DNA from: JBFISM01 sp041608535
Lineage (GTDB): Bacteria; Actinomycetota; Acidimicrobiia; Spongiisociales; UBA5794
DNA length: 9,967 bases
Assembly (NCBI GenBank): GCA_041608535.1
Contig: JBFISM010000135.1
Location: 1-9,967 of the forward strand
Direction of reading: 5' to 3'
The notes under the pieces were generated by a model that was not told the origin of the DNA, made no database searches, and saw only the letters and a list, made by a program, of their open reading frames with translations. Numbering within the stretch: the stretch's first letter is position 1; each line of letters begins with the position of its first letter. Shown one piece after another: positions 1 to 6,536 of this stretch. The position numbers and the translations under genes are program-made.

Positions 1-93
1 GACGCCAGCGGCGGGCTGGCCGGCATCCAGGGACACGGCGCTTTCACGGGACCCAGCCTGGACGTCGACTACTGGGGCACTGTGTCCTTCTGA
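1..93 (+). CDS. 3' end of a DUF3224-like protein (partial)
   Basis: Frame 1 is open from the window edge to a TGA at 91-93 and gives the last 30 residues of a protein. The visible tail contains GGLAGIQGHGAF and then a short LDVDYWGT strand. This resembles the C-terminal pattern of DUF3224 proteins (small beta-barrel proteins of unknown function), in which a GxLAGxxGxGxF segment is followed by a final tyrosine-containing beta strand. The match comes from memory of the family and covers only the tail, so the family call is tentative. The strong hairpin 37 nt downstream supports this being a real gene end. No function can be given. Confidence 0.6.
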   Translation, partial: DASGGLAGIQGHGAFTGPSLDVDYWGTVSF

Positions 94-129
94 CCGAGGA
101 GTTCTGAGCCGACGAATGTCGAGGACAGA

Positions 130-176
130 CCCGGGCAGCGTGGGGCGGCGTTGTGGTTCCGCCCCGGCTGCCTGGG
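130..176 (+). terminator. Long GC-rich hairpin, probable transcription terminator
   Basis: Bases 130-139 (CCCGGGCAGC) pair with 167-176 (GCTGCCTGGG, one G-U pair). After a single bulged G at 140 and a U-G pair (141/166), bases 142-148 (GGGGCGG) pair with 159-165 (CCGCCCC). The loop is ten bases (149-158). The stem totals 18 bp and starts 37 nt after the stop of the preceding gene. No U-tract follows, which is common for actinobacterial terminators. As a near-symmetric hairpin it could work in both directions. Confidence 0.65.
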
Positions 177-369
177 GCGAGAGTGACGCCGTGTACCACG
201 GAAAGGCGTGCGTTCGCGAAACAAATCCACGCCGGTCGATTGCATCCCCATAGGACGCTCCGCTACAACTATGGCCGCTCACCAGGGAGCTTTCCCCGCT
301 TCACTTCCCGATCCTTGCGAGCGCGCCAAACCGACGAGAGGGCATGCGCCACAAGGGCTCCGAATACCC
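177..369. other. Intergenic stretch with no recognised gene
   Basis: I find no convincing coding region here on either strand. The available reading frames lack a good ribosome binding site and have no recognisable protein pattern. Small inverted repeats are visible: CCGTG/CACGG with a 3-nt gap near 189-201, and CAAGGG (352-357) with CCCTTG (367-372), the latter running into the -35 of the nrdJ promoter. No tRNA-like fold or cobalamin riboswitch box was recognised. Confidence 0.5.
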
Positions 370-399
370 TTGACGTAGTTACATCCGTGTAACTACAAT
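370..399 (+). promoter_or_regulatory. nrdJ promoter, sigma-70 type -35/-10
   Basis: TTGACG at 370-375 matches the -35 consensus in five of six bases. TACAAT at 394-399 matches the -10 consensus in five of six, with an 18-bp spacer. Transcription would start near 405-407, leaving a leader of about 195 nt before nrdJ. The NrdR-like and DnaA-like sites lie just downstream of the -10, where bound repressor would block initiation. The only gene that follows on this strand is nrdJ. Confidence 0.65.
375..396. promoter_or_regulatory. Perfect 9-bp inverted repeat inside the promoter (candidate operator)
   Basis: GTAGTTACA (375-383) and TGTAACTAC (388-396) are exact reverse complements separated by four bases. 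The repeat fills the spacer between the -35 and -10 and overlaps one end of each. Position and symmetry suit a dimeric regulator, repressor or spacer-binding activator. It does not match the NrdR box or the actinobacterial LexA box that I know, so the regulator is unidentified. Confidence 0.6.
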
Positions 400-410
400 C
401 GCTATCCCTA

Positions 411-426
411 ACGCAACATCTGGGGC
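411..426. promoter_or_regulatory. NrdR-box-like site 1
   Basis: ACGCAACATCTGGGGC matches the published NrdR consensus acaCwAtATaTwGtgt in 10 of 16 positions, including all six strongly conserved ones (C4, A6, A8, T9, T11, G13). It shares 12 of 16 bases with site 2 read on the opposite strand. NrdR is the ATP/dATP-sensing repressor of ribonucleotide reductase genes and usually needs two boxes an integral number of helical turns apart. Confidence 0.6.
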
Positions 427-442
427 CTGCACCACTTCCCCG

Positions 443-458
443 GCACAAGATGTTGTGG
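443..458. promoter_or_regulatory. NrdR-box-like site 2
   Basis: GCACAAGATGTTGTGG matches the NrdR consensus in 12 of 16 positions, including all six conserved core bases, and contains the inverted repeat CACAA-GATG-TTGTG. Its centre is 32 bp from the centre of site 1, about three helical turns, which is the arrangement described for nrd promoters. The nrdR gene itself is not in the window. Confidence 0.7.
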
Positions 459-459
459 G

Positions 460-481
460 TGTGGATATTGGTTGTGGATAA
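460..481 (-). promoter_or_regulatory. Pair of DnaA-box-like sequences
   Basis: On the minus strand, 481-473 reads TTATCCACA, an exact match to the classical DnaA box. Bases 468-460 read ATATCCACA, one base off, in the same orientation and 13 bp away. They start two bases after NrdR-like site 2. DnaA is known to control nrdAB in E. coli; a role here is inference. Actinobacteria such as Streptomyces prefer TTGTCCACA, so the exact preference of this organism's DnaA matters. Confidence 0.45.
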
Positions 482-525
482 CTGACACTCGAGGTGCGTC
501 TCCGAAGGGGATGAGAGAGGGCAGA

Positions 526-603
526 ATGGTGGTTGAACCAACGACCGTCCGACGCCTCCTGATGCACCCGAGCGTCACGGCTTCTCGGGAGGGCCAGGAG
601 TGA
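526..603 (+). CDS. Candidate 25-codon leader ORF translationally coupled to nrdJ
   Basis: ATG at 526 follows a purine-rich GAGAGGG (515-521) at workable ribosome-binding distance and opens a 25-codon frame beginning MVVEPTTVRR and ending REGQE. Its TGA at 601-603 overlaps the nrdJ start codon as GTGA (600-603), the layout of translationally coupled genes. The peptide matches no family I know and has no run of a single amino acid that would suggest classical attenuation. It could be a chance ORF in a 195-nt leader, so confidence is modest. Confidence 0.35.
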   Translation: MVVEPTTVRRLLMHPSVTASREGQE

Positions 604-3600
604 CCCAGCAGTTGACGGACACGGGAGAGACAGTGACCACCGACACCACCACTGACAACCCTGCCAGCGGACTTCGTATCGAGCGGCGCTTCACCGCCGG
701 AGGGCTCGATCCGTACGAGAGCGTGGAGTGGTCGCGGCGGGACAGCCGCATCACCAACCCCGATGGCTCGGTGGTGTTCGAGATGAAGAACGCCGAGATC
801 CCGGCGCAGTGGTCGCAGGTGGCCGCCGACATCATGGTCTCCAAGTACTTCCGCAAGGCCGGTGTCCCCCAGTTCGACGACGAGGGCAACCAGATCCTCG
901 ACGACGACGGCAACCCGGTGCTGGGCCCGGAGCGCTCCGCCCGTCAGGTAGTGAAGCGCCTTGCCTCGACGTGGCGGTGGTGGGGCGAGAACCACGGCTA
1001 CTTCGCCTCGTCCGGCGACGCCGACGCCTTCGAGGACGAGCTGGCCTACATGCTCCTCCACCAGATGGCCGCTCCGAACTCCCCGCAGTGGTTCAACACG
1101 GGTCTGCATCATCAGTATGGGATCGAGGGCCCGGCACAGGGCTTTTGGTACGTCGATCCGGAAACGGAGGAGCTGGTCCCCTCCCCCGACTCGTACAGCC
1201 GGCCGGCCCCCCATGCTTGCTTCATCCAGGCCGTCGGCGACGATCTGGTGAACGAGGGCGGGATCATGGATCTGTGGATCCGCGAAGCGCGGCTGTTCAA
1301 GTTCGGTTCCGGCACCGGCTCGAACTTCTCCAAGATCCGCGCCGAGGGCGAGCCGCTATCCGGGGGTGGCAAGTCATCCGGGCTCATGTCCTTCCTCAAG
1401 GTGGGCGACCGCGCTGCCGGCGCAATCAAATCGGGAGGTACGACCCGTCGCGCAGCCAAGATGGTGATCCTCGACATCGACCATCCGGACGTCGAGGAGT
1501 TCATCAACTGGAAGGCCAACGAGGAAGACAAGGTGCGGGCGTTGGTGGCCGCCGGCTACCCGTCCGACTTCAACGGTGAGGCCTATCTCACCGTGTCCGG
1601 TCAGAACTCGAACAACTCGGTGCGGGTCACCCAGGAGTTCCTCGAGGCCGTCCAGAACGATGACGATTGGGAGCTCACCGCTCGCACCGACGGCTCGGTG
1701 ATGAAGACGGTCAAGGCTCGCGATTTGTGGCGTCAGGTCGCCGAGGCGGCATGGAAGTGCGCCGACCCCGGGGTCCAGTTCCACACCACCATCAACGAGT
1801 GGCACACCTCCCCCGCCGGCGGCGAAATCCGGGCAAGTAATCCTTGTGCCGAATACCAATTTTTGGATAATACGGCGTGCAACCTGGCGTCACTCAATCT
1901 CACGACGTTCGAAGATGAGGACGGCGGCTTCGATCTCGAGGCATACGAGCATGCGATCCGGATCTGGACGATCGTGCTCGAGATCTCGGTGACGATGGCG
2001 CACTTCCCGTCACGGGAGATCGCTCAGGGCAGCTACGACTACCGCACCCTGGGTCTGGGCTACGCCAACCTCGGTTCGCTGCTGATGCGGGCGGGGATCG
2101 CCTACGACTCGGACAAAGGCCGGGCTATCGCCGGAGCACTCACTGCGATTCTCACCGGTATCTCCTATCGCACATCGGCGGAGATGGCCGAGGCGGTCGG
2201 TCCATTCCCCAAGTACGACGAGAACGCCGACAGCATGCTGCGGGTGATGCGCAACCACCGCCGGGCTGCGTACGGCGACGAGGCAGGCCTCGACGGCATT
2301 TCGACCCACATCATGACGCTCAACCAGATGGAAGCTCCGGTCGACATGCTGACGGCGGCGCATCAGGCGTGGGATGAAGCCGTGGCACTGGGTGAGCAGC
2401 ACGGCTACCGCAATGCGCAGGCGACGGTGCTGGCTCCGACAGGCTGCCTCGTTGGCGGATCGCTGGTGCCCACCGAGCGCGGCTTGGTGCGTCTCGCTGG
2501 TTTGGGAAATCCCAACGGTGCGCAGTGGCAGGACCTTGGAATCGACGTCGCTACGGACGAGGGTCCTCGGAACGCCTCGCAGTTCTATGTGAACGGCGTC
2601 GAGCCCGTCGTGACGGTGACGACGAGCCGCGGATATCGGATCCAGGGCACACCGACCCATCGCATCAAGGTCATCGACGCAAACGGTGACTGGGTTTGGA
2701 AGCGGTTCGGCGACATCGCCCAGGGTGACACGGTGCCGCTGCAGATGAACCAGCTGATCGGTGAGCCGCAGACCGTGTCGTTGCCACCGCTGCCCGAGAT
2801 GCACTGGACGGGCGACTTCACGACGACGGTGCCGCGGACCATGACTCCGGAGTTGGCCGAGTTCGTCGGCTACTTCATGGGTGATGGTTCGCTCCACGCC
2901 AAGGGCATCCGCTTGGCAGTTGCCGCTGAGGACTTCGACGTGGTTGAGCGGCTCAGCCAGCTGGGCAAGCGACTCTTCGGTCTCGAAGCGCACGTCACAG
3001 AGCAGACCGGTTACACGGAGATCGCCTTCCATTCGGTACCGCTGGTGGTGTGGTGGGAGGCGTGTGGCTTCGCCAAACACTCGCCTACCGAAAACCATGT
3101 CGGCAAGGGCTATCACCCGCACATTCCCGATGCGCTCCTCTACAGCAACGACGCCGAGATCTATCAGGCTTTCGTTCGTGGGCTCTATGAGGCTGATGGG
3201 ACGATCACCGGCGGTCTCTATCCGTCGTGGTCGACGACCAGCATGGACTTCTCCCACGACATGCAGTCGCTGCTGCTTGCCCTCGGCTACCCGACGACCC
3301 GCAAGTTCGACAAGACGGGCTGGGGAGACTCCGACTTGGCCGTGCTCCGTTTGCTCAACGTGTCGTACAACGAACGCTGGGCAAACGAGATCGGCTTCAT
3401 GTCGGATCGCAAGCAGGCGCAGCTGCGAATCGGAGATCACCCGCAGGCGGCACGCAAGGATCAGATTCCAGCTCCCCGAGAGTTGGTCGAAGGTCTCATG
3501 CCTGAGAACGACAATCTGCGCAGAGCCATGCTCCACTCGCTTCGCATGAACGGGACGGTGAGCCGTCGCTCGGCGCTCACCCTGTACGAGCGGACCGGCA

Positions 3601-5396
3601 ACGCCGAGCTGGGCGAGTTGTTGGAGTTCTTCTACGACACGGTGGGATCGGCCGAACTCGGCGAGGAGCAGTACACGTACGACCTGTCGGTTCCCGACAA
3701 CGTGACGTACGTTGCGAACGGCTTCGTGTCGCACAACACGATCGGCCTGCTCATGGACTGTGACACCACGGGTGTCGAGCCGGACTTTGCGCTGGTGAAG
3801 TTCAAGAAGCTGGCTGGTGGCGGCTACTTCAAGATCGCCAACCAGTCGGTGGCGCCGGCGCTGCGCCGTCTCGGCTACACCGAGGATCAGGTGCAGCGCA
3901 TCGTCGAGTACCTCGTGGGCACGATGAGCCTGCACCGGGCACCGCACATCAACACGGCGACGCTCATCGCCAAGGGCTTCACCGCGGCCGATGTCGACAA
4001 GATCGAGGACATGCTGCCCGGTGTGTTCGAGCTCGGCTTTGCGTTCAACCAGTGGACACTCGGCGAGGAGACGATGCAGCGGCTCGGCTTCACTCCGGAG
4101 ATGTACAACGACCCGACATTCAACATGTTGAAAGCGCTCGGATTCTCCGACAAGGACATCCGGGAGGCCAACGACTACATCTGCGGCCGGCAGACCATCG
4201 AAGGAGCCCAGGGCCTGCGTGAGGAGCACCTCCCGGTGTTCGACACCGCCAATCGCAACGGCAAGTACGGCGAGCGGTTCATCCACTACACCGGACACAT
4301 CCAGATGATGGCGGCGGCCCAGCCGTTCATCTCCGGTGCGATCTCGAAGACGATCAACATGCCCAACGAGGTGTCGATCGAGGAGATCGAAGACAGCTAC
4401 CGGATGAGCTGGGACCTGGGTCTCAAGGCGATGGCGCTGTACCGCGATGGCTCAAAGGCGAGCCAGCCGTTGAGCGCCACGTCGGACGATGCCGTGTCCG
4501 AGGAAGAGGAAGAAGGGCTCGAAGAGGCGCTCGAGGTGGAGCGCGAGTTGGTGACGATGGGCGCCACGACGGTGCACGGCGGCATGTTCCAGCCCGGCGT
4601 GTCCCCGAGTGCCGCCTACGCCAACATGCCGCGGCCTCGGTTCCTGCTGCCGGCGCGGCGCGGCGGGTTCACCCAGGAAGCACGGGTGGGCGGCCACAAG
4701 CTGTTCATGCGCACCGGTGAGTACGAAGACGGCACGCTCGGTGAGCTGTTCTTGGATCTGGCCAAGGAAGGCGCCACGCTGCGCGGGATTCTGAGTTGTT
4801 TTGCGATTGCGGTGTCCAAAGGCCTGCAGTACGGCGTCCCGTTGGAGGAGTTCGTCGACACGTTCACCTTCCAGACGTTCGAGCCCAGGGGCATGGTCGA
4901 GGGCCATCCCAACATCAAGATGGCCAACTCCATCGTGGACTACGTGTTCCGGGCGCTCGGTATCGAGTACCTCCACCGTGACGAACTGGCCCAGGTCCCA
5001 CCCGACCGTGCCGAGAGCGACCTCCCCGGTCTGCCCAAGGGCGTGGCCGTTGACGCCGGCGTCCAGCTGGGCCTCGACGAAGCGGTGAAGGAAGCCGACA
5101 TCGATGCCCAAGTCGCTGCGGCCGAGTTCGTGGATGCAGAGGTGGTCGAGGAATCACGCTCGGTCACCGTGAGCGATCCAGACGGCGGTTCCGTGGAGAT
5201 GAAGGCGACCCGCTCGACCTCCACGGTGAGCGGTGCGGCGGTGACTACCGGCGACGTGCAGACGGCGTCCGTACAAGCGGTGCTTGCAGACCAGATGGGC
5301 GACGCCCCACTCTGCGATACGTGTGGTCACATGACGGTGCGAAACGGCTCCTGCTATCGCTGCCTCAACTGCGGCGACAGCAAGGGATGCTCGTAG
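600..5396 (+). CDS. nrdJ: Class II (adenosylcobalamin-dependent) ribonucleotide reductase with in-frame intein
   Basis: The product (1598 residues; 1167 without the intein) reduces ribonucleotides to deoxyribonucleotides using a thiyl radical made from adenosylcobalamin, so no separate radical-generating subunit is needed. Visible landmarks: PHACFIQ with Cys207 and NTACNLASLNL with Cys427, the likely redox pair at the active site; NPCAE with Cys416 (thiyl radical) and Glu418; the APTG/TIGLLMDCDTTGVEPD substrate-loop motif, split by the intein after Gly615; a TSCPD domain at about 1345-1460 (GGFTQEARVGGHKLFMRTGE onward); and a C-terminal cysteine-rich tail with Cys1572, 1575, 1585, 1588, 1591 and 1597, which should carry reducing equivalents to the active site or bind zinc. 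GTG 600 is chosen because GGGAGG (587-592) lies seven bases upstream and an in-frame TGA at 534 leaves no earlier start; GTG 633 is an alternative with its own GGGAGAG. It appears monocistronic, with NrdR-like and DnaA-like sites upstream and a terminator downstream. Confidence 0.96.
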   Translation: MTQQLTDTGETVTTDTTTDNPASGLRIERRFTAGGLDPYESVEWSRRDSRITNPDGSVVFEMKNAEIPAQWSQVAADIMVSKYFRKAGVPQFDDEGNQILDDDGNPVLGPERSARQVVKRLASTWRWWGENHGYFASSGDADAFEDELAYMLLHQMAAPNSPQWFNTGLHHQYGIEGPAQGFWYVDPETEELVPSPDSYSRPAPHACFIQAVGDDLVNEGGIMDLWIREARLFKFGSGTGSNFSKIRAEGEPLSGGGKSSGLMSFLKVGDRAAGAIKSGGTTRRAAKMVILDIDHPDVEEFINWKANEEDKVRALVAAGYPSDFNGEAYLTVSGQNSNNSVRVTQEFLEAVQNDDDWELTARTDGSVMKTVKARDLWRQVAEAAWKCADPGVQFHTTINEWHTSPAGGEIRASNPCAEYQFLDNTACNLASLNLTTFEDEDGGFDLEAYEHAIRIWTIVLEISVTMAHFPSREIAQGSYDYRTLGLGYANLGSLLMRAGIAYDSDKGRAIAGALTAILTGISYRTSAEMAEAVGPFPKYDENADSMLRVMRNHRRAAYGDEAGLDGISTHIMTLNQMEAPVDMLTAAHQAWDEAVALGEQHGYRNAQATVLAPTGCLVGGSLVPTERGLVRLAGLGNPNGAQWQDLGIDVATDEGPRNASQFYVNGVEPVVTVTTSRGYRIQGTPTHRIKVIDANGDWVWKRFGDIAQGDTVPLQMNQLIGEPQTVSLPPLPEMHWTGDFTTTVPRTMTPELAEFVGYFMGDGSLHAKGIRLAVAAEDFDVVERLSQLGKRLFGLEAHVTEQTGYTEIAFHSVPLVVWWEACGFAKHSPTENHVGKGYHPHIPDALLYSNDAEIYQAFVRGLYEADGTITGGLYPSWSTTSMDFSHDMQSLLLALGYPTTRKFDKTGWGDSDLAVLRLLNVSYNERWANEIGFMSDRKQAQLRIGDHPQAARKDQIPAPRELVEGLMPENDNLRRAMLHSLRMNGTVSRRSALTLYERTGNAELGELLEFFYDTVGSAELGEEQYTYDLSVPDNVTYVANGFVSHNTIGLLMDCDTTGVEPDFALVKFKKLAGGGYFKIANQSVAPALRRLGYTEDQVQRIVEYLVGTMSLHRAPHINTATLIAKGFTAADVDKIEDMLPGVFELGFAFNQWTLGEETMQRLGFTPEMYNDPTFNMLKALGFSDKDIREANDYICGRQTIEGAQGLREEHLPVFDTANRNGKYGERFIHYTGHIQMMAAAQPFISGAISKTINMPNEVSIEEIEDSYRMSWDLGLKAMALYRDGSKASQPLSATSDDAVSEEEEEGLEEALEVERELVTMGATTVHGGMFQPGVSPSAAYANMPRPRFLLPARRGGFTQEARVGGHKLFMRTGEYEDGTLGELFLDLAKEGATLRGILSCFAIAVSKGLQYGVPLEEFVDTFTFQTFEPRGMVEGHPNIKMANSIVDYVFRALGIEYLHRDELAQVPPDRAESDLPGLPKGVAVDAGVQLGLDEAVKEADIDAQVAAAEFVDAEVVEESRSVTVSDPDGGSVEMKATRSTSTVSGAAVTTGDVQTASVQAVLADQMGDAPLCDTCGHMTVRNGSCYRCLNCGDSKGCS
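2445..3737 (+). mobile_element. NrdJ intein with LAGLIDADG homing endonuclease domain
   Basis: A 431-residue intein (host residues 616-1046) interrupts the conserved APTG-TIG motif. Splicing motifs look complete: Cys1 in CLVGGS (block A); Thr69 and His72 in GTPTHRIKV (block B); TYDLSVPDNVTYVANGF (block F); and the terminal VSHN with penultimate His430 and Asn431, followed by Thr as the +1 nucleophile. The middle holds both dodecapeptide motifs of a DOD endonuclease, FVGYFMGDGSL with Asp147 and FVRGLYEADGTI with Asp251, so the endonuclease acids are present. The frame is open throughout, consistent with a bifunctional intein that splices out and may still home into intein-less nrdJ alleles. 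Joining Gly615 to Thr1047 restores the uninterrupted family motif. Activity itself is inferred. Confidence 0.95.
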
Positions 5397-5419
5397 TCCG
5401 ACACTGAACACGCCAGCGA

Positions 5420-5447
5420 AGCGGGCCCGTGGCCAGTCGGGCCCGCT
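5420..5447 (+). terminator. nrdJ transcription terminator
   Basis: AGCGGGCCCG (5420-5429) and CGGGCCCGCT (5438-5447) form a perfect 10-bp stem with an 8-base loop, 23 nt after the nrdJ stop codon. The following bases (CGTTGCG) make only a weak U-tract. A second small hairpin (GGGCG 5459-5463, CGCCC 5468-5472, loop GTTT) lies just downstream and may help. Confidence 0.8.
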
Positions 5448-5607
5448 CGTTGCGTCACGGGCGGTTTCGCCCCACATCGAGAGCTGCCCGCGTCACTCTC
5501 TGCGAAGGGGAGTCTCATTGCTCTTCTCCAAGCGAGTCGGCAGATGCTGACCATCCGCAGACGGAAGCGGCCGTCGGTCCCTGGCGGGATCTCGGATCAT
5601 CGAACAC

Positions 5608-5627
5608 GGTGGTGAGACGAGACCACC
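5608..5627. repeat. Inverted repeat in the leader of the E2-like gene
   Basis: GGTGGT (5608-5613) and ACCACC (5622-5627) are exact reverse complements separated by eight bases, 51 nt before the ATG at 5679. It could be an operator or a leader hairpin. I see no convincing -35/-10 pair around it, so its role is open. Confidence 0.3.
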
Positions 5628-5678
5628 AAACCCCGCTGCCTCACCCATCGCCGGGACCGTCGACATGAGGAGGCCCGG

Positions 5679-6488
5679 ATGCAGGCGCACGAGGGATATG
5701 CAGTCATTCCCTTCTCGAAAGGGCGGCGACTGATCGCCGACGCACTGTCACAGGGACGGCACAAACACAACATCCACGGTTTGCTCGAAGTCGACGTCAC
5801 CGATGCGCGCCGGTGGATCCACGACTACGAGGCTGCCACCGGAGAGGAGGCCTCGTTCACCGCATTTGTTCTTGGGTGCGTCGGACAAGCGGTCGACTCG
5901 AACCGAATGGTCCATGCGCTGCGGAGCTGGAGGAACCAGCTCGTGGTGTTCGACGACGTGGATGTCAACACCACCATCGAGATCGAGATGGACGGGGAGA
6001 AGATCCCGATCCTCTACATCGTCAGAGCTGCCAACCGGCGCCCGTATTCAGACCTGAGTCGGGAGATCCAAGAGATCCAGGCGAAGGGCCCCACGAGTCG
6101 GGCGGCGCAAAAGGGCCGATCCACGTTGATGACGATCACGCCATCCTTCATCAGACGACTCCTCTTCAAGCTACTGATGAGGTTTCCCCTGGTGGAGAAG
6201 CAACAAGTGGGCACGGTCCTGCTCACCTCCGTGGGGATGTTCGCCAGCGGGGGCGGTTGGGGGATCCCGTGGGTCAGACACACCCTTGCGGTCACCCTCG
6301 GAGGCATCGCCGAAAAGCCGGTGGTCGTCAATGGGCAGATCGCAATCCGCGAGATGATGAGCATCACGGTCAGCTTCGACCACGACATCGTCGACGGCGC
6401 ACCGGCAACACGATTCGCCGACCACTTCAAGGACCTGATCGAGAACAGCTACGGGTTGGTGGACACCCCCGCCGCCGCTACATCCTGA
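5679..6488 (+). CDS. Stand-alone 2-oxoacid dehydrogenase E2-type acyltransferase domain protein
   Basis: This 269-residue protein is a catalytic acyltransferase domain of the dihydrolipoamide acyltransferase/chloramphenicol acetyltransferase fold. The signature is at the C-terminus: VSFDHDIVDGAPATRF with catalytic His235 and Asp239, preceded by HTLAVTLGGIAEKPVVVNGQ (201-220), the usual strand region before the active site. FDDVDVNTTIEIE (91-103) matches the trimer-forming N-terminal half. There is no lipoyl or peripheral-subunit-binding domain, whereas a normal E2 is 400 residues or more, and no E1 or E3 gene is nearby. Residues 138-175 form a basic, partly hydrophobic helical insert (FIRRLLFKLLMRF). 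It probably transfers acyl groups from a CoA or a separate lipoyl carrier; the substrate is unknown. GAGGAGG (5667-5673) five bases before the ATG supports the start. It is convergent with the RRM gene. Confidence 0.88.
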   Translation: MQAHEGYAVIPFSKGRRLIADALSQGRHKHNIHGLLEVDVTDARRWIHDYEAATGEEASFTAFVLGCVGQAVDSNRMVHALRSWRNQLVVFDDVDVNTTIEIEMDGEKIPILYIVRAANRRPYSDLSREIQEIQAKGPTSRAAQKGRSTLMTITPSFIRRLLFKLLMRFPLVEKQQVGTVLLTSVGMFASGGGWGIPWVRHTLAVTLGGIAEKPVVVNGQIAIREMMSITVSFDHDIVDGAPATRFADHFKDLIENSYGLVDTPAAATS

Positions 6489-6493
6489 GTCGA

Positions 6494-6536
6494 ACCCGGA
6501 GCAGACCCCGACGGTCCGTCGAATTCGCTCCTGGGT
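6494..6536. terminator. Structured element between convergent genes, possible bidirectional terminator
   Basis: ACCCGGAGC (6494-6502) pairs with GCTCCTGGGT (6527-6536) with one bulged T. A second palindrome, CGACGGTCCGTCG (6509-6521), sits in the loop. The element spans most of the 47-bp gap between two convergent stop codons, as expected for a shared terminator, but the stem is imperfect and lacks U-tracts. Confidence 0.4.

Noticed and set aside
153..392. 79-codon plus-strand frame before nrdJ
   Set aside because: Its GTG start lies in the loop of the terminator hairpin, no Shine-Dalgarno precedes it, and its end runs through the promoter palindrome.
414..455. Long-range stem CAACATCT/AGATGTTG as an attenuator hairpin
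   Set aside because: The complementarity is explained by two NrdR-like boxes in opposite orientation, and the 26-base loop makes a functional RNA hairpin less likely.
94..599. Cobalamin riboswitch controlling the B12-dependent reductase
   Set aside because: I looked for the conserved B12-box and the surrounding helices and did not see them. Class II enzymes use B12, so such a switch on them would also be unexpected.
408..1214. 268-codon minus-strand frame over the nrdJ control region and 5' end
   Set aside because: It runs through the promoter-proximal sites and antisense to nrdJ codons, and shows no family pattern or ribosome binding site.
2445..3737. Group I or II intron instead of intein
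   Set aside because: The insert is fully in frame, has complete intein splice motifs at both protein ends and its product is continuous with nrdJ, so it acts at protein level.
2010..4298. 762-codon open frame on the minus strand inside nrdJ
   Set aside because: It lies opposite a well-supported gene in high-GC DNA, where the codon bias keeps the antisense frame open. Its translation is rich in Arg, His, Leu and Val with no recognisable domain and it crosses both intein boundaries.
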